64,000 nucleotides of DNA from Kitasatospora sp052076145 (lineage in GTDB: Bacteria; Actinomycetota; Actinomycetes; Streptomycetales; Streptomycetaceae). The DNA lies in assembly GCF_052076145.1 (NCBI RefSeq), contig NZ_CP197246.1:248001-312000 (forward strand), given 5' to 3'. Made by a program: the position numbers and the translations under genes. Each line of letters begins with the position of its first letter. The first letter of the stretch is position 1. Positions 16,338-25,635 of the stretch are shown one piece after another. The notes beneath the pieces were generated by a model, which ran no database searches, had not been told where the DNA came from, and worked only from the letters and a program-made list of their open reading frames with translations.

Positions 16338-18467
16338 ATGGCGGACCGCGAGGCGCGCACGGGCGGACCGGACGGGGCGAGCGGCTCCGGCGGGTCGACC
16401 CACAACGCCGTGTCCGGCGGCAGTGTGGCCCAGCTCGTGCAGGCGGGGACGATCAACACCGCGTACTTCTACGCGCCGACCCCCGTGCCTGCGGCGGAGT
16501 CCTGCACCCCGCGCCAGATCCGGCGGCCCCGTGGCCCGTTCGTCAACCGGACGGCGGAGCTGACGTCCCTGACCGAGGCGGTCGACGGCCTGGCCGAGGG
16601 CCTGTCGGTGGTGGTGTTCACCGGGCTGGGTGGCGTGGGCAAGACCGAGCTGATCGCGCACTGGGCCGAGCGGGAGGCGGAGCGCTTCCCCGACGGGCAG
16701 CTCTACGCCGATCTGGGGGCCGTCCGCCACCACGGCAGCGTCGACCTCGGCGAGGTGCTGGCGAGCTTCCTGCGCTCGCTCGGTGTCCGCGAGGAGTACG
16801 TGCCGCACTCGCTCGCCGACCGCGTCAACCTCTTCCGCAGCGTCACCGCGACCCGGCGTCTGCTGTTCTTCCTGGACAACGTCGAGCACGCCGCCGAGGT
16901 CCGGGCCCTGCTGCCGTTCCGGGGGCTGGTGGTGGTGAGCAGCCGTCACCGCCTGGACGGGCTGGTGACCGACGGCGCGCACGTCCACCGCGTGGAGCCG
17001 CTGGCCCCCTCGGCCGGGGTCGAGCTGGTGCGCCGCTGGCTCGGCGAGGAGCGCGGCAGCGACCAGGAGCTGACCGAGCTCGTCCGGCTCTGCGGCGGGC
17101 TGCCGCTGGCCCTGAGCGCGGTCGGCTCGCAGCTGCTGACCCGCCGCCGGATGGCGGTCGGGCGGGTCGTCGCCGAGCTCGCCGACCGGCACCACACCCT
17201 GCAACCGCTGCGCTCCGGGGAGAGCACCGTGGACGAGGCGTTCGAAGCCGTGTACCGCACGCTGCCCGAGCAGGCTCGGCGGCTCTACCTGCTGATCGGT
17301 GTCCACCCGGGGCGTGAACTGACCCCGGAGATGGCACGGGCGCTCGGGGGCGAGGGCGCGGCCGAGGCGATCGACGACCTGCTGGCCGCGCATCTCCTGG
17401 ACGAGACTGCTCCGGACGAGGGGCCCGAGGAGCGCTACCGCGCCCACGACCTGGTCGCCCTGCATGCCCGCCGGGCCGCCGGGGCCGCGCTCTCCGACGC
17501 CGAGCGGGAGGCGGAGACCCGGCGGATCGTCGACTACTTCCGGGTGCGGGCGGCGGCGGCCGACCGGGCGGTCCTCGGAGAGCGGTTCCGGCTCCAGGAG
17601 TCGGAGGCGCCGCTGCCGCCGTACCTGGCCTTCACCGGCCGGGCGCAGGCGCTGGAGTGGCTCCAGAGCGAGCGGGCCGAGCTGATGGCCGTCGTGCGGG
17701 AGGCCGCTGCCCGGGGGTGGCACGGCGCCGTGTGGCGGCTGTGCGAGTCGCTCTGGGCGCTCTTCCACAGCCGTAAGCACTATGCCGACTGGATCGAGTC
17801 CCACGAGCTGGGCGTGCAGGCGGCCCGCTGGGACGCCCGCCCCGACGTCGGCATCCGGATGCACAACCAACTCGCCCGCGCCCACTATGAGTTGGGTGAG
17901 TACCGGCAGGCCGCCGAGCAGCTGGCACTGGCGGCCGAGCAGCTGCCGCTGGTCACCGACCCCCGGCTGGGCGGGGTGATCTGGGAGTCGCAGGGTCTGC
18001 TCGCGCTGGCCCAGGGCGAGCCGGGCCAGGCGATCGCCCTCTTCACCCGGGCCCGGGAGGCGAACGCCGACGACCCGCACGGCCTGGTGGTGCAGGGCTA
18101 CAACCTCGCCCAGGCGCTGCTGGCTGCAGGCCGCCACCAGGAGGCGGCCTCGGCGCTGGCCGCCGCCACGGCCGAGGCCGCCCGCACCCAGGACGAGCCG
18201 ATGCTGATGCGCCTGGCGCTGCTCGGCGGCCGCCTCCACCGGGCGACGGGCGATCCGCAGCAGGCGATCGCCCAACTCCTGCTGGCCGCACGGCAGGCCG
18301 ACCTGATGAAGCAGCACCACAAGGAGGACCAGGCACTCGGCCTGCTGGTCGAGCTCGCGGCGCAGGTCGGTGACGGCGCACTGGAGCGGAGCAGCAGCGA
18401 GCGGCTGCTCGCCCTGCGGCGTTCGGCCGGGGTGCTGCCGCCCGACCCGGGGGCCGACGGTCCCTAG
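16338..18467 (+). CDS. STAND NTPase with TPR tail (NB-ARC)
   Basis: 709 residues. The short N-terminal segment THNAVSGGSVAQLVQAGTI resembles a conserved tag seen before NB-ARC domains in streptomycetes. Then an NTPase: FVNRTAELTSL, P-loop VFTGLGGVGKTEL (about 95-107), LLFFLDNVEHAAEV (Walker B), VVVSSRHRL, and LCGGLPLALSAVGSQL (GxP motif). The C-terminal half, about 480-709, is a run of TPR-like helical pairs. Such proteins act as signal-sensing switches; the ligand is unknown. The ATG at 16338 has GGAAGGGG upstream. Its TAG stop shares the palindrome CTAG with the stop of the convergent next gene. Confidence 0.85.
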   Translation: MADREARTGGPDGASGSGGSTHNAVSGGSVAQLVQAGTINTAYFYAPTPVPAAESCTPRQIRRPRGPFVNRTAELTSLTEAVDGLAEGLSVVVFTGLGGVGKTELIAHWAEREAERFPDGQLYADLGAVRHHGSVDLGEVLASFLRSLGVREEYVPHSLADRVNLFRSVTATRRLLFFLDNVEHAAEVRALLPFRGLVVVSSRHRLDGLVTDGAHVHRVEPLAPSAGVELVRRWLGEERGSDQELTELVRLCGGLPLALSAVGSQLLTRRRMAVGRVVAELADRHHTLQPLRSGESTVDEAFEAVYRTLPEQARRLYLLIGVHPGRELTPEMARALGGEGAAEAIDDLLAAHLLDETAPDEGPEERYRAHDLVALHARRAAGAALSDAEREAETRRIVDYFRVRAAAADRAVLGERFRLQESEAPLPPYLAFTGRAQALEWLQSERAELMAVVREAAARGWHGAVWRLCESLWALFHSRKHYADWIESHELGVQAARWDARPDVGIRMHNQLARAHYELGEYRQAAEQLALAAEQLPLVTDPRLGGVIWESQGLLALAQGEPGQAIALFTRAREANADDPHGLVVQGYNLAQALLAAGRHQEAASALAAATAEAARTQDEPMLMRLALLGGRLHRATGDPQQAIAQLLLAARQADLMKQHHKEDQALGLLVELAAQVGDGALERSSSERLLALRRSAGVLPPDPGADGP

Positions 18468-20065
18468 GGTCCTGCGGTGAAGCGCACCTCGACGCGCCGC
18501 CCGGCGTGCACCACCAGCTCGGTGGCCGTCAGTTCGGCGCCGGGGTGTGCGGCCTGCCACAGGGCGACGGCCGCGCCCAGGACCACCGGGTCGAGGTCGT
18601 GGGGCACCTGCCCCCAGGGCTGCACCACCCGGGCCTCCAGCACGGCTCCCGAGCGGAACCGCACCAGGTGCCGGTCTGCCGCCAGTGCGGCCACCAGCAC
18701 GCCGACGCCCGGCAGTTGGCCAGCTGTGTCGGCCAGCCAGGTGTGCGGGTCCGGGTCGGCCACGGTCACCGTACGGGCCATCACCTCCGCGCCCTGGCGC
18801 CGGCGCAGGCCGCTCTCCTCGGCCGTGACGGCGTAGAACCCCCGGGCGCCCCGGTGGCCGGGCCCGACCGGGTAGCGGCGGATCCGCACGCCGTCCGGGC
18901 CGGCCTCGCCGATCACGTCGTAGGCCGTCGGCCGGCCTGCGGGCACCGGCACCGGGTCCGGATACGGCACGGGGAGGACGGCCTCGGCGGGCGCCTCGAC
19001 CGCCGCCAGGTGGGAGAACAGGATCTTGGTCAACAGCCTGGCCGAGTGCCCGCGTTCGCCGAGCGAGCGCTCGGTGAGCGCCGTCAGCCCGGCCTGCCGG
19101 GACGGCTCGGCCGCCGACCGCAGCTGCGCTTCCAGGTCGCCGTCCAGGTCGAGCGCGGGCGCGGCCTGGCCGAAGGTGTAGGCCGGGGACTGCGGGTCGA
19201 GCTCCAGCTCGCCGGTCGCGGCCAGCAGGACGGCCCGGCGCAGCGCGGCGCCGTAGAACGACACCGATCCGTGGTCGCCGATCACCAGGTCGGCGGCGAC
19301 CAGAGCGGCCTGCCAGCCGTGCTGCGGCGGGATGACCAGCAGGCCCGCCTCCTCCGCCTCGCGGAGCATCCCGAGCGGGTCGTGCATGGCCCAGATGTTC
19401 GGGTGCAGCACCACGGCGACGGCGTACTCGTCGACCGGCAGCTCCCGGACGAGCCGCAGCGGCAGCTCGGGGCTCCGGCCGAGCAGCGAGTGCTTGCTCC
19501 AGGTGGAGCTCACCACGACCAGCTTGCGGCCGTCGCCCACGGCCAGCTCCCGCCGGTAGTGGTCACGCCGGGTCAGACTGGCGAGCATCCGGTCGAAGCA
19601 CGGGTCACCGACCACCTGGGCGCGCGGCACCGCCTCCGGGCACGAACGGCGCAGCCGCTCCAGCTGCTCGCCGTGGGAGAGCCCGATGACGGCCGGGAAG
19701 ACCCGCCCGCGCCAGGTCAGCTCGTGCCGGGACAGGCCCACCGGCGAGTGGTCGTCCCCGGTCGCCTGCCGCACCAGCCGGTTGTAGCCGACGCCGTGGG
19801 GCAGCACCACCAGCGGCGCCCGGAGCTGGCCCATCGAGCGGTGCACCGTGCAGGCGACCGCCAGGTCGAAGGACCGCCGGGTCGCCTCCCGCCAGGGCAG
19901 CACGGTGATGCCGGGCAGCGAGGCCAGGTAGTCGTCGAGCCCGGCGGCGAAGGCGGAGCCCGGGTTGACGGTGATGTAGAGCTCGACGCCGTCGTGCGGG
20001 CGCAGCATGGGGAGCACGTCCATCACCCGGGTCGCCGAGGTCAGCGTGCGGGTCACCGCGAGCAC
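18464..20065 (-). CDS. CDP-glycerol glycerophosphotransferase-like protein
   Basis: 533 residues from the GTG at 20065. GT-B-like fold: PLVVLPHGVGYNRLV and VAADLVIGDHGSVSFYGAALRRAVLLA match the donor and acceptor regions of TagB/TagF-type glycerophosphotransferases and related GT-B enzymes; relatives are sometimes misnamed translation initiation factor 2. The C-terminal 150 residues are an added domain of unknown role. The frame stays open and protein-like upstream (DPRWRTRPTAAHVLAV...) to a stop at 20159, with AGAGG placed 8 nt before a CTG at 20146, so the true start may be non-canonical and about 27 codons earlier. Probably acts on a cell-envelope polymer (inference). The convergent STAND gene shares its stop site. 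Confidence 0.7.
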   Translation of the reverse strand: MLAVTRTLTSATRVMDVLPMLRPHDGVELYITVNPGSAFAAGLDDYLASLPGITVLPWREATRRSFDLAVACTVHRSMGQLRAPLVVLPHGVGYNRLVRQATGDDHSPVGLSRHELTWRGRVFPAVIGLSHGEQLERLRRSCPEAVPRAQVVGDPCFDRMLASLTRRDHYRRELAVGDGRKLVVVSSTWSKHSLLGRSPELPLRLVRELPVDEYAVAVVLHPNIWAMHDPLGMLREAEEAGLLVIPPQHGWQAALVAADLVIGDHGSVSFYGAALRRAVLLAATGELELDPQSPAYTFGQAAPALDLDGDLEAQLRSAAEPSRQAGLTALTERSLGERGHSARLLTKILFSHLAAVEAPAEAVLPVPYPDPVPVPAGRPTAYDVIGEAGPDGVRIRRYPVGPGHRGARGFYAVTAEESGLRRRQGAEVMARTVTVADPDPHTWLADTAGQLPGVGVLVAALAADRHLVRFRSGAVLEARVVQPWGQVPHDLDPVVLGAAVALWQAAHPGAELTATELVVHAGRRVEVRFTAGP

Positions 20066-20146
20066 ATGGGCCGCCGTGGGCCGGGTGCGCCAGCGCGGGT
20101 CACCGGCGCGTCCGGACGACAGCAGACTCGACAGCAGGCTGAACAG

Positions 20147-20470
20147 TGTCCGGACCTCTCAGGCAGCAGCATCGTGGCGATCTCCCTGAGATCGTACTGT
20201 TCTCCCCCCTTGCGCCGAACGCCCCCCGCCCCGTGTCCCCGCCGCTGTGTCCCCGCCGCTGTGTCCTGATGAAGGCCAGGCCGAGCAGCCTGCCTGCGGT
20301 GAACCGGTGCGGCGGTAGCAGTGTGGAGGGGGAGCGCGGTCACGGCCGGCGCGGGCGTGGGCGTCGTCACGCCCGGGTCCTAGGCTACCCGCGGGTGGTC
20401 CGGACCAACGGCGGATGAACTGATCGTCCGTCGGTCCGGACACACCGGCACCGGGGTGCGGTCCGGACTG
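20147..20470. other. Intergenic region with inverted and tandem repeats
   Basis: Upstream of the leftward GT-like gene. Contains a 7-bp inverted repeat CGATCTC-CCT-GAGATCG (20178-20194) and a perfect tandem duplication of GTGTCCCCGCCGCT (20233-20246 and 20247-20260). The inverted repeat is in the expected promoter zone and could be an operator. No gene is seen. Confidence 0.55.
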
Positions 20471-21511
20471 CTACGTCCAGTGCGGCGGTTCGATGATCTC
20501 CAGTACGGCCGCCGTCCACATGAAGCCGATCCCGGCGCCCGCCGTCAGCACCAGGTCGCCCGGCGAGAGCCGCCCGCTCTCCACGAGGTGGGTGAAGCCG
20601 ATCAGCTGGTCACCGGCGCCCATGTGGCCGAGGTCCCGGCCCCAGTCGTAGACGGTGCGGGCGCGATCGATGCCGAACTGGTCGTAGAACGCCCACTGGG
20701 CGATGGTCTGCCCGAGGTTGGCGTGGACGAACCAGTCGATGCCGCCGACGGTGGTCGCCGCCTCGGCGACGACGCGCTCGATCACCTCGTACATGTGACG
20801 GCCCATCCGGGCGACGGCGCCCTCGTAGCCGTCCTCCGTCCTGAGCAGGTGGTCGCGCTTGCGGGCCCGCAGGTCGATCGGCTTGCCCGAGGCGAATGGG
20901 TGCGGGGTCCAGGCGTCGGAGCCCCGGTAGAGCGGCTCGAAGGAGCCGTCGCCGATCGAGACGGTGGCGACCAGCCGGGCGAAGCCGGTACGGGAGGAGA
21001 GCACGACCGCTCCGGCGCCGTCGCCGTAGACCAGTTGCACGTCGGTCTTCCAGCGGTCGAAGTACGGGAGGTGGAAGGAGTCGGCGGTGCTCACCAGGGC
21101 GGCGGTGACGTCGGGGCGGGCGGCGACGTAGGAAGCCGCGAGTTCGAGCCCGGCCAGCCCTCCGTTGGAGCCCTGCCGGATCTCGATCGCCGCGCCCTCG
21201 CCGCCGACGGTGTGGTCCTGCACGTAGGAGGCCGGGGTCCAGTAGTCCTGCCCCTGGTGCCCGAGACCGGCGTGCAGGACGAGGCCGAACTCCTCCGGCC
21301 GGTGGCCGGAGCGGGCCACGGCCTGCCGGGCGGCGGCCGCCGCCATCTCGACCGGGGCTTCGCCCGGCCCGGCGATCCGGACGGCCCGGATGCCGTTGGC
21401 GATGTTCTCCGTGGCGTCGTAGAGCCCTTCGGCCACCGCCTGTTCGGCGGTCATGACCGCCCCGGGGAGGTACTTGCCGAGCCCGGAGATGTAGATGTCG
21501 TTCCAGCGCAT
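20471..21511 (-). CDS. KAS III-like enzyme with Ser replacing the catalytic Cys
   Basis: 346 residues, a thiolase-fold ketoacyl-ACP synthase III relative. At the nucleophile site the sequence is AIEIRQGSNGGLAG: Ser115 where FabH has Cys. The His is kept (FVHANLG, His263), but the usual Asn motif GNTSA reads GHMGAG (His296). DpsC-type enzymes of aromatic polyketide pathways also use Ser and act as starter-selecting synthases or acyltransferases. Followed 20 nt upstream in transcription by an ACP gene, forming an ACP-KAS pair; no other polyketide gene is near. Likely an acyl transfer or priming step for a small pathway; product unknown. Confidence 0.85.
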   Translation of the reverse strand: MRWNDIYISGLGKYLPGAVMTAEQAVAEGLYDATENIANGIRAVRIAGPGEAPVEMAAAAARQAVARSGHRPEEFGLVLHAGLGHQGQDYWTPASYVQDHTVGGEGAAIEIRQGSNGGLAGLELAASYVAARPDVTAALVSTADSFHLPYFDRWKTDVQLVYGDGAGAVVLSSRTGFARLVATVSIGDGSFEPLYRGSDAWTPHPFASGKPIDLRARKRDHLLRTEDGYEGAVARMGRHMYEVIERVVAEAATTVGGIDWFVHANLGQTIAQWAFYDQFGIDRARTVYDWGRDLGHMGAGDQLIGFTHLVESGRLSPGDLVLTAGAGIGFMWTAAVLEIIEPPHWT

Positions 21512-21531
21512 GGCCTTGGCTCCCTTCCGGT

Positions 21532-21768
21532 TCAGGCCGCTGCGGGCGCGCTGACGAGCTGGTAGATGTCGCGGAAGCTGCGCTGCACGAGGAGTCTCCC
21601 GATCGGCAGTCTTCGGCCGGTCTCTCTCTCCAGCACGGCGATCAGTCTGATCATGTGCATGGAGTCCCAGTGCACGACCTGGTCGAAGTCACGTTCCAGA
21701 TCCGCGTTGGCCAGCGGAAGGTCCAGCTCGTCCCGGACGATTCGGATGAAGTCGGCGGTGCTGATCAC
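21532..21768 (-). CDS. Acyl carrier protein
   Basis: 78 residues. The DSM motif (HWDSMHMIRLIAVLERETGRRLP) holds the Ser that takes phosphopantetheine; helices I-III are recognisable. The GTG at 21768 has AAGGGG 5 nt upstream and gives a normal ACP length; the longer frame starting at 21861 adds a tail with no ACP similarity. First gene of a two-gene unit with the Ser-type KAS III-like enzyme, which is probably its partner. Confidence 0.85.
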   Translation of the reverse strand: MISTADFIRIVRDELDLPLANADLERDFDQVVHWDSMHMIRLIAVLERETGRRLPIGRLLVQRSFRDIYQLVSAPAAA

Positions 21769-21888
21769 GGCGTCCCCTTCGGTCGCAGGTCCGCAGCCCC
21801 GGGAGCGAGCTGCGCCCAGCGAGCTTGGGCGCCCCGGCTTGTGCGCACCTTGCAGCGGCACTGCGGTCGTCGCCCGCCGGTCGGGAGA

Positions 21889-22554
21889 TCAGCCGGACGT
21901 CGGTGTGACCAGCCCCATCTCGTAGGCGGTGATGACGAGTTGGACACGGTCCCGGGCGCCCAGTTTGGTGAACAGCCGGGACACGTGCGACTTGGCGGTG
22001 GCCACCGTGATGAAGAGGTCCTCCGCGATCTCGGTGTTCGACCGGCCGCGTCCGACCAGGGTCAGCACCTCCTGCTCCCGCTCGGTGATGCCCTCGACCG
22101 GCCGCAGCGAGTGCTCCGGGGCCGCGCCGGGATGCCGGACGAAGTCCGCGATCAGACGGCGCGTCACTCCCGGCGCGATCAGCGCGTCGCCGGCCGCGAC
22201 CACCCGGATCGCCGCGAGGATGTCGTCCACCGCCATGTCCTTGACCACGAAGCCGCTCGCGCCGGCCCGCAGGGCGCCGTACACGTGGTCGTCCTCGTCG
22301 AAGGTGGTCAGCATCAGGACCCGGGCCGGCGACGGACCGGCCGTGATCAGGCGGGTGGCCTCGATCCCGTCCATGCCGGGCATCCGGATGTCCATCAGCA
22401 CGACGTCGGGGCTCAGCTCCCCGACCAGCTGAACCGCCTCGGTGCCGTTGGCGGCCTCACCGACCACCTCCAGGTCGGGCTGGTCGGCGATGATCACGCG
22501 CAGGCCGGACCGTACCAGCGGCTGGTCGTCCACGAGGACGACGCGGACGGTCAC
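21889..22554 (-). CDS. NarL/LuxR-family response regulator
   Basis: 221 residues. Receiver domain with acidic pair VDD (9-10), phosphoacceptor Asp55 in VVLMDIRMPG and Lys in VVKDM. C-terminal LuxR HTH: LTEREQEVL-type segment ITEREQEVLTLVGRGRSNTEIAEDLFITVATAKSHVSRL is complete. The GTG start overlaps the sensor kinase stop (GTGA), so the kinase is transcribed first. Probably controls the divergent ABC exporter. Confidence 0.93.
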   Translation of the reverse strand: MTVRVVLVDDQPLVRSGLRVIIADQPDLEVVGEAANGTEAVQLVGELSPDVVLMDIRMPGMDGIEATRLITAGPSPARVLMLTTFDEDDHVYGALRAGASGFVVKDMAVDDILAAIRVVAAGDALIAPGVTRRLIADFVRHPGAAPEHSLRPVEGITEREQEVLTLVGRGRSNTEIAEDLFITVATAKSHVSRLFTKLGARDRVQLVITAYEMGLVTPTSG

Positions 22555-23750
22555 CGGGCCACCCCCGAAGCTCCGACGGGCTCGGCCGACGGCAGCGGCA
22601 GCCGGGCCGCCACCCGGAAGCCGCCCTCGGGACGCGGCCCGGCGCTGAGCCGGCCGTTCAGCAGACCGACCCGCTCGCGCATACCCACGATGCCGAAGCC
22701 GTGGGTCGAACCACTCGCTCCGGAGCCCCGCCCCTCGTCGACAACCTCCACCGACAGCTCCTCGCCCCCGAAGTCGATGACCACCTGGCAGTGCCCGGTG
22801 CCCGCATGGCGGACCACGTTGGTCAGCGCCTCCTGAACGATACGGTAGGCGGACAGGTCGATGTCGGGCGGCAGCGGACGCTCCTCCCCGCTGCGACGCA
22901 CCTCGACCCGGACCCCCGCGTCCGCCGTTGCCGCCGCCAGCCGTTCGATGTCCGCCAGGCCCGGCACGGGCGCGAGCGGCGCGCTGCCCGAGGCTGCGCT
23001 CGAGTCGGCCTGACGGAGTGCCACCAGCGTGCGGCGAAGCCCCGACAGGGTCTCCCTGCTGGTGGTCTCGATGGCACGCAGCGCCTCTCGGGCCTCGTGC
23101 GGCTGGGTCTCGATGACCCGGCTGCCCACCCCGGCCTGGATCGCGATGATGCCAATGCTGTGCGCCACCATGTCGTGCAACTCCCTTGCTATCCGGAGCC
23201 GTTCGGCGGTCACGGCCTCGGCCACCGCCTGGCTGCGCAGCGCCACCGCGTGCTCGCGGCGCTCGCGGCCCAGCAGGCCGACCGTGCAGGAGGCCGCCAT
23301 CGCCAGCAGGGTGATCACCGCGTTGGCGACCAGGTTGTCGCCGTGCGCGAAGCCGCCGACCAGCAGGAGCTGGATGAGCAGTGCCAGCGCCACCGCGACG
23401 ATCGAGGTCAGCCGGGTGCGGGTGGCGACGACGAGGGCCAGGACGACATCCACCGCCAGGTACGACAGGAACTGCCCCTGGTACGACAGCGACAGCCGCG
23501 CCGCGGCGGAGCTGGGCGGGACGACCACCACGATGGCCGCCCCACAGAGCGTCAGGGCCAGGGCCAGCAGCGGCATCCGGCGCAGCACTCCGGCGAGCAG
23601 CGCCAGCGCGAACAGCGATCCGAGAGCGTGGACGGTGCCGGAGGCGCGCGGCGCACCGGTCACCAGCAGGAGCACCATGAAGGGGTGGAGGACGGCGCCC
23701 GCCCAGGTCAAGGCTGTTCCCCTACCTGGGGGCTTAGGTGTGGCGTTCAT
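22551..23750 (-). CDS. Sensor histidine kinase (HisKA_3 type)
   Basis: 399 residues: four to five membrane helices in residues 15-150, then a dimerisation domain with the phosphorylated His in RELHDMVAHSIGIIAIQAG, and an HATPase_c domain (RIVQEALTNVVRHAG; DEGRGSG; GFGIVGMRERVGLLNG). NarL-system partner of the response regulator downstream (4-nt overlap). Little extracellular domain, so it likely senses a membrane-level signal. It is divergent from an ABC transporter, a common antibiotic or membrane-stress module. Confidence 0.92.
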   Translation of the reverse strand: MNATPKPPGRGTALTWAGAVLHPFMVLLLVTGAPRASGTVHALGSLFALALLAGVLRRMPLLALALTLCGAAIVVVVPPSSAAARLSLSYQGQFLSYLAVDVVLALVVATRTRLTSIVAVALALLIQLLLVGGFAHGDNLVANAVITLLAMAASCTVGLLGRERREHAVALRSQAVAEAVTAERLRIARELHDMVAHSIGIIAIQAGVGSRVIETQPHEAREALRAIETTSRETLSGLRRTLVALRQADSSAASGSAPLAPVPGLADIERLAAATADAGVRVEVRRSGEERPLPPDIDLSAYRIVQEALTNVVRHAGTGHCQVVIDFGGEELSVEVVDEGRGSGASGSTHGFGIVGMRERVGLLNGRLSAGPRPEGGFRVAARLPLPSAEPVGASGVAR

Positions 23751-23883
23751 GCCGCGACCCTAACCGGCCCCCTCCCGGGGAGGCATCCGCCCGGGGACGT
23801 ACGCCCCCGGGCCAACCCCGGCCGGGCAGTCCTGGCCCCGGGACCGATGCCCGCACCCAGGGCCTCCCGGCAAGGTTGTCCTC

Positions 23884-24804
23884 GTGATCGAAATCAACGA
23901 ACTCACCAAGTGCTACGGCAGCAGGACCGCCGTCGACCAACTCTCCTTCACCGTGCGGCCCGGAGAGGTCACCGGCTTCCTCGGCCCCAACGGCGCGGGC
24001 AAGAGCACCACCCTGCGGTTGGTGCTCGGCCTGGACGCACCGACCGGCGGCACCGCCACCGTCGGCGGCGTCCCCTTCCGGACCCACCCGCGAGGGCTGC
24101 GGCACGTCGGCGCCCTCCTCGACGCCACCCAGGTCCACGGCGGGCGCACCGCCTCGGCCCACCTCGCCGCGCTGGCCCGCAGCAACGGCATCCCGCTGCG
24201 CCGGGTCGCCGAGGTGCTCCAGGAGGTGGGCCTCGCCGAGGCGGCGAACCGCCGGATCGGCGGGTACTCGCTCGGCATGAAGCAGCGGCTCGGCATCGCC
24301 GCCGCGCTGCTCGGCGATCCGCCGGTGCTGATGTTCGACGAGCCGGTCAACGGCATGGACCCGGACGGCGTGCTGTGGGCCCGCCGCCTCTTCCGCCGGC
24401 TGGCCGCCGAAGGCCGCACGGTCTTCCTCTCCAGCCACCTGATGAGCGAGATGGAGAACACGGCCGACCAACTGGTCGTCATCGGCCGGGGGCGGCTCCT
24501 CGCCGCCGAGTCGGTACGGGACTTCGCCGCCCGGAGCTCCCAGCGCACCGTCGTGGTGGGCACTCCGCAGGCCGCCGAGCTGGCGGCGGTGCTGACCGCC
24601 GCAGGCGCGTCGGTCGAGCCGGAGGGCTCGGCGGGCGTCGAGCGGCTCACCGTGACCGGGCTCGCGGCCGACCGGGTCGGCGCACTGGCCTCCGACAGCC
24701 GGATCACCCTCACCGAACTGACCACCCGTACGGCCTCACTGGAGCAGGCCTTCATGGAACTCACCGCCGACAGCATCGAACACCAGGCAGGACAGCACCG
24801 ATGA
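23884..24804 (+). CDS. ABC transporter ATP-binding subunit
   Basis: 306 residues. Walker A GPNGAGKST, signature YSLGMKQR, Walker B PVLMFDEP, then a C-terminal extension typical of drug or bacteriocin exporters of the DrrA/BcrA kind. The GTG at 23884 is the first residue of IEINELTKCYG. Coupled by ATGA overlap to the permease. Likely exports a toxic compound or lipid and is probably controlled by the divergent two-component system. Confidence 0.92.
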   Translation: MIEINELTKCYGSRTAVDQLSFTVRPGEVTGFLGPNGAGKSTTLRLVLGLDAPTGGTATVGGVPFRTHPRGLRHVGALLDATQVHGGRTASAHLAALARSNGIPLRRVAEVLQEVGLAEAANRRIGGYSLGMKQRLGIAAALLGDPPVLMFDEPVNGMDPDGVLWARRLFRRLAAEGRTVFLSSHLMSEMENTADQLVVIGRGRLLAAESVRDFAARSSQRTVVVGTPQAAELAAVLTAAGASVEPEGSAGVERLTVTGLAADRVGALASDSRITLTELTTRTASLEQAFMELTADSIEHQAGQHR

Positions 24805-25628
24805 GCACACTTCGCACCGCATCCCCCGTCCACTCCGCAGCCCACTCCGCAGCCCACTCCCCAGTCCTGTTCGCCGATCTGTTCGCCGCCGAGTGGATCA
24901 AGCTGCGCTCACTGCGGTCCACCTTCTGGGCGGCGGCCTTCACCGCCCTCTTCGTCATCGGGTCCGCCCTCGTGACCGCACTGACGGACCACAGCCAGCA
25001 GCTGATCGTGCTCCATGACGCCTTCCCGCCGACCGGCTACCTGACCCTGATGCTCGCCGCCGGCAGCGTCGGCGCGATCACCGCGGTCAGCGAGTACAGC
25101 AGCGGGCTGATCCGCACCACGACGGTGGCCGTGCCCGACCGCGGCTCGGTGGTGCTGGCCAAGGCGGCCGTGCTGGCCGCCGCCTGGACGGTGCTCGGCA
25201 CCGTCATCGCCGCCGCCTCCTTCGGGCTCTCCCAGACCGCGCTGAACGGCTGGCACCCCAGCTTCCCGATCACCCACCCCCATGCCCTCCAGGCTCTGGT
25301 GGCCACCGCCCTGCTGGGCCCCGTCTGCGCACTCATCGGCCTCGGCCTCGGTGTCCTGATCCGGCACAGTGGCGCCACCATGGCCACCACCACCTTCACC
25401 CTGCTGATGCTGCCGCCGATCTTCTCCTCGAGCACACGCTGGTCCGCCGACGTCCGAAACGCGATGCCACAGACCGCCTGGAACCGCCTGGTCCAGGACT
25501 GGGACCCGTCGCCGACCGACACCTTCCACCTGATCGCCACGGTCACCGGCTCCTGGGTCACCTACGCGGCCTGGCCGCTGATCGCGGTCGCCCTCGCGGT
25601 GCTCACCGTCCGCCGCCGCGACGTGTGA
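24801..25628 (+). CDS. ABC-2-type permease
   Basis: 275 residues with about six membrane helices; DLFAAEWIKLRSLRSTFWA and SEYSSGLIRTTTVAVPDRGSVVLAKA are typical of ABC-2 permeases of the BcrB/DrrB kind. The N-terminus contains a short direct repeat, HSAAHSAAHS, made by a 12-nt tandem duplication (from about 24829). Partner of the upstream ATPase, from which it starts by ATGA overlap. It ends 7 nt before the convergent SARP gene. Confidence 0.88.
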   Translation: MSTLRTASPVHSAAHSAAHSPVLFADLFAAEWIKLRSLRSTFWAAAFTALFVIGSALVTALTDHSQQLIVLHDAFPPTGYLTLMLAAGSVGAITAVSEYSSGLIRTTTVAVPDRGSVVLAKAAVLAAAWTVLGTVIAAASFGLSQTALNGWHPSFPITHPHALQALVATALLGPVCALIGLGLGVLIRHSGATMATTTFTLLMLPPIFSSSTRWSADVRNAMPQTAWNRLVQDWDPSPTDTFHLIATVTGSWVTYAAWPLIAVALAVLTVRRRDV

Positions 25629-25635
25629 CCCGGCG

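Noticed and set aside
20053..20370. Leftward ORF ahead of the GT-like gene (Cys-rich, ATG at 20171)
   Set aside because: It has only a weak ribosome site and overlaps the better-supported extension of the GT-like gene in another frame.
22701..24800. Rightward frame overlapping the sensor kinase and ATPase genes
   Set aside because: Only the part after 24801 (permease) is real; the earlier part is antisense to the kinase and out of frame with the ATPase.
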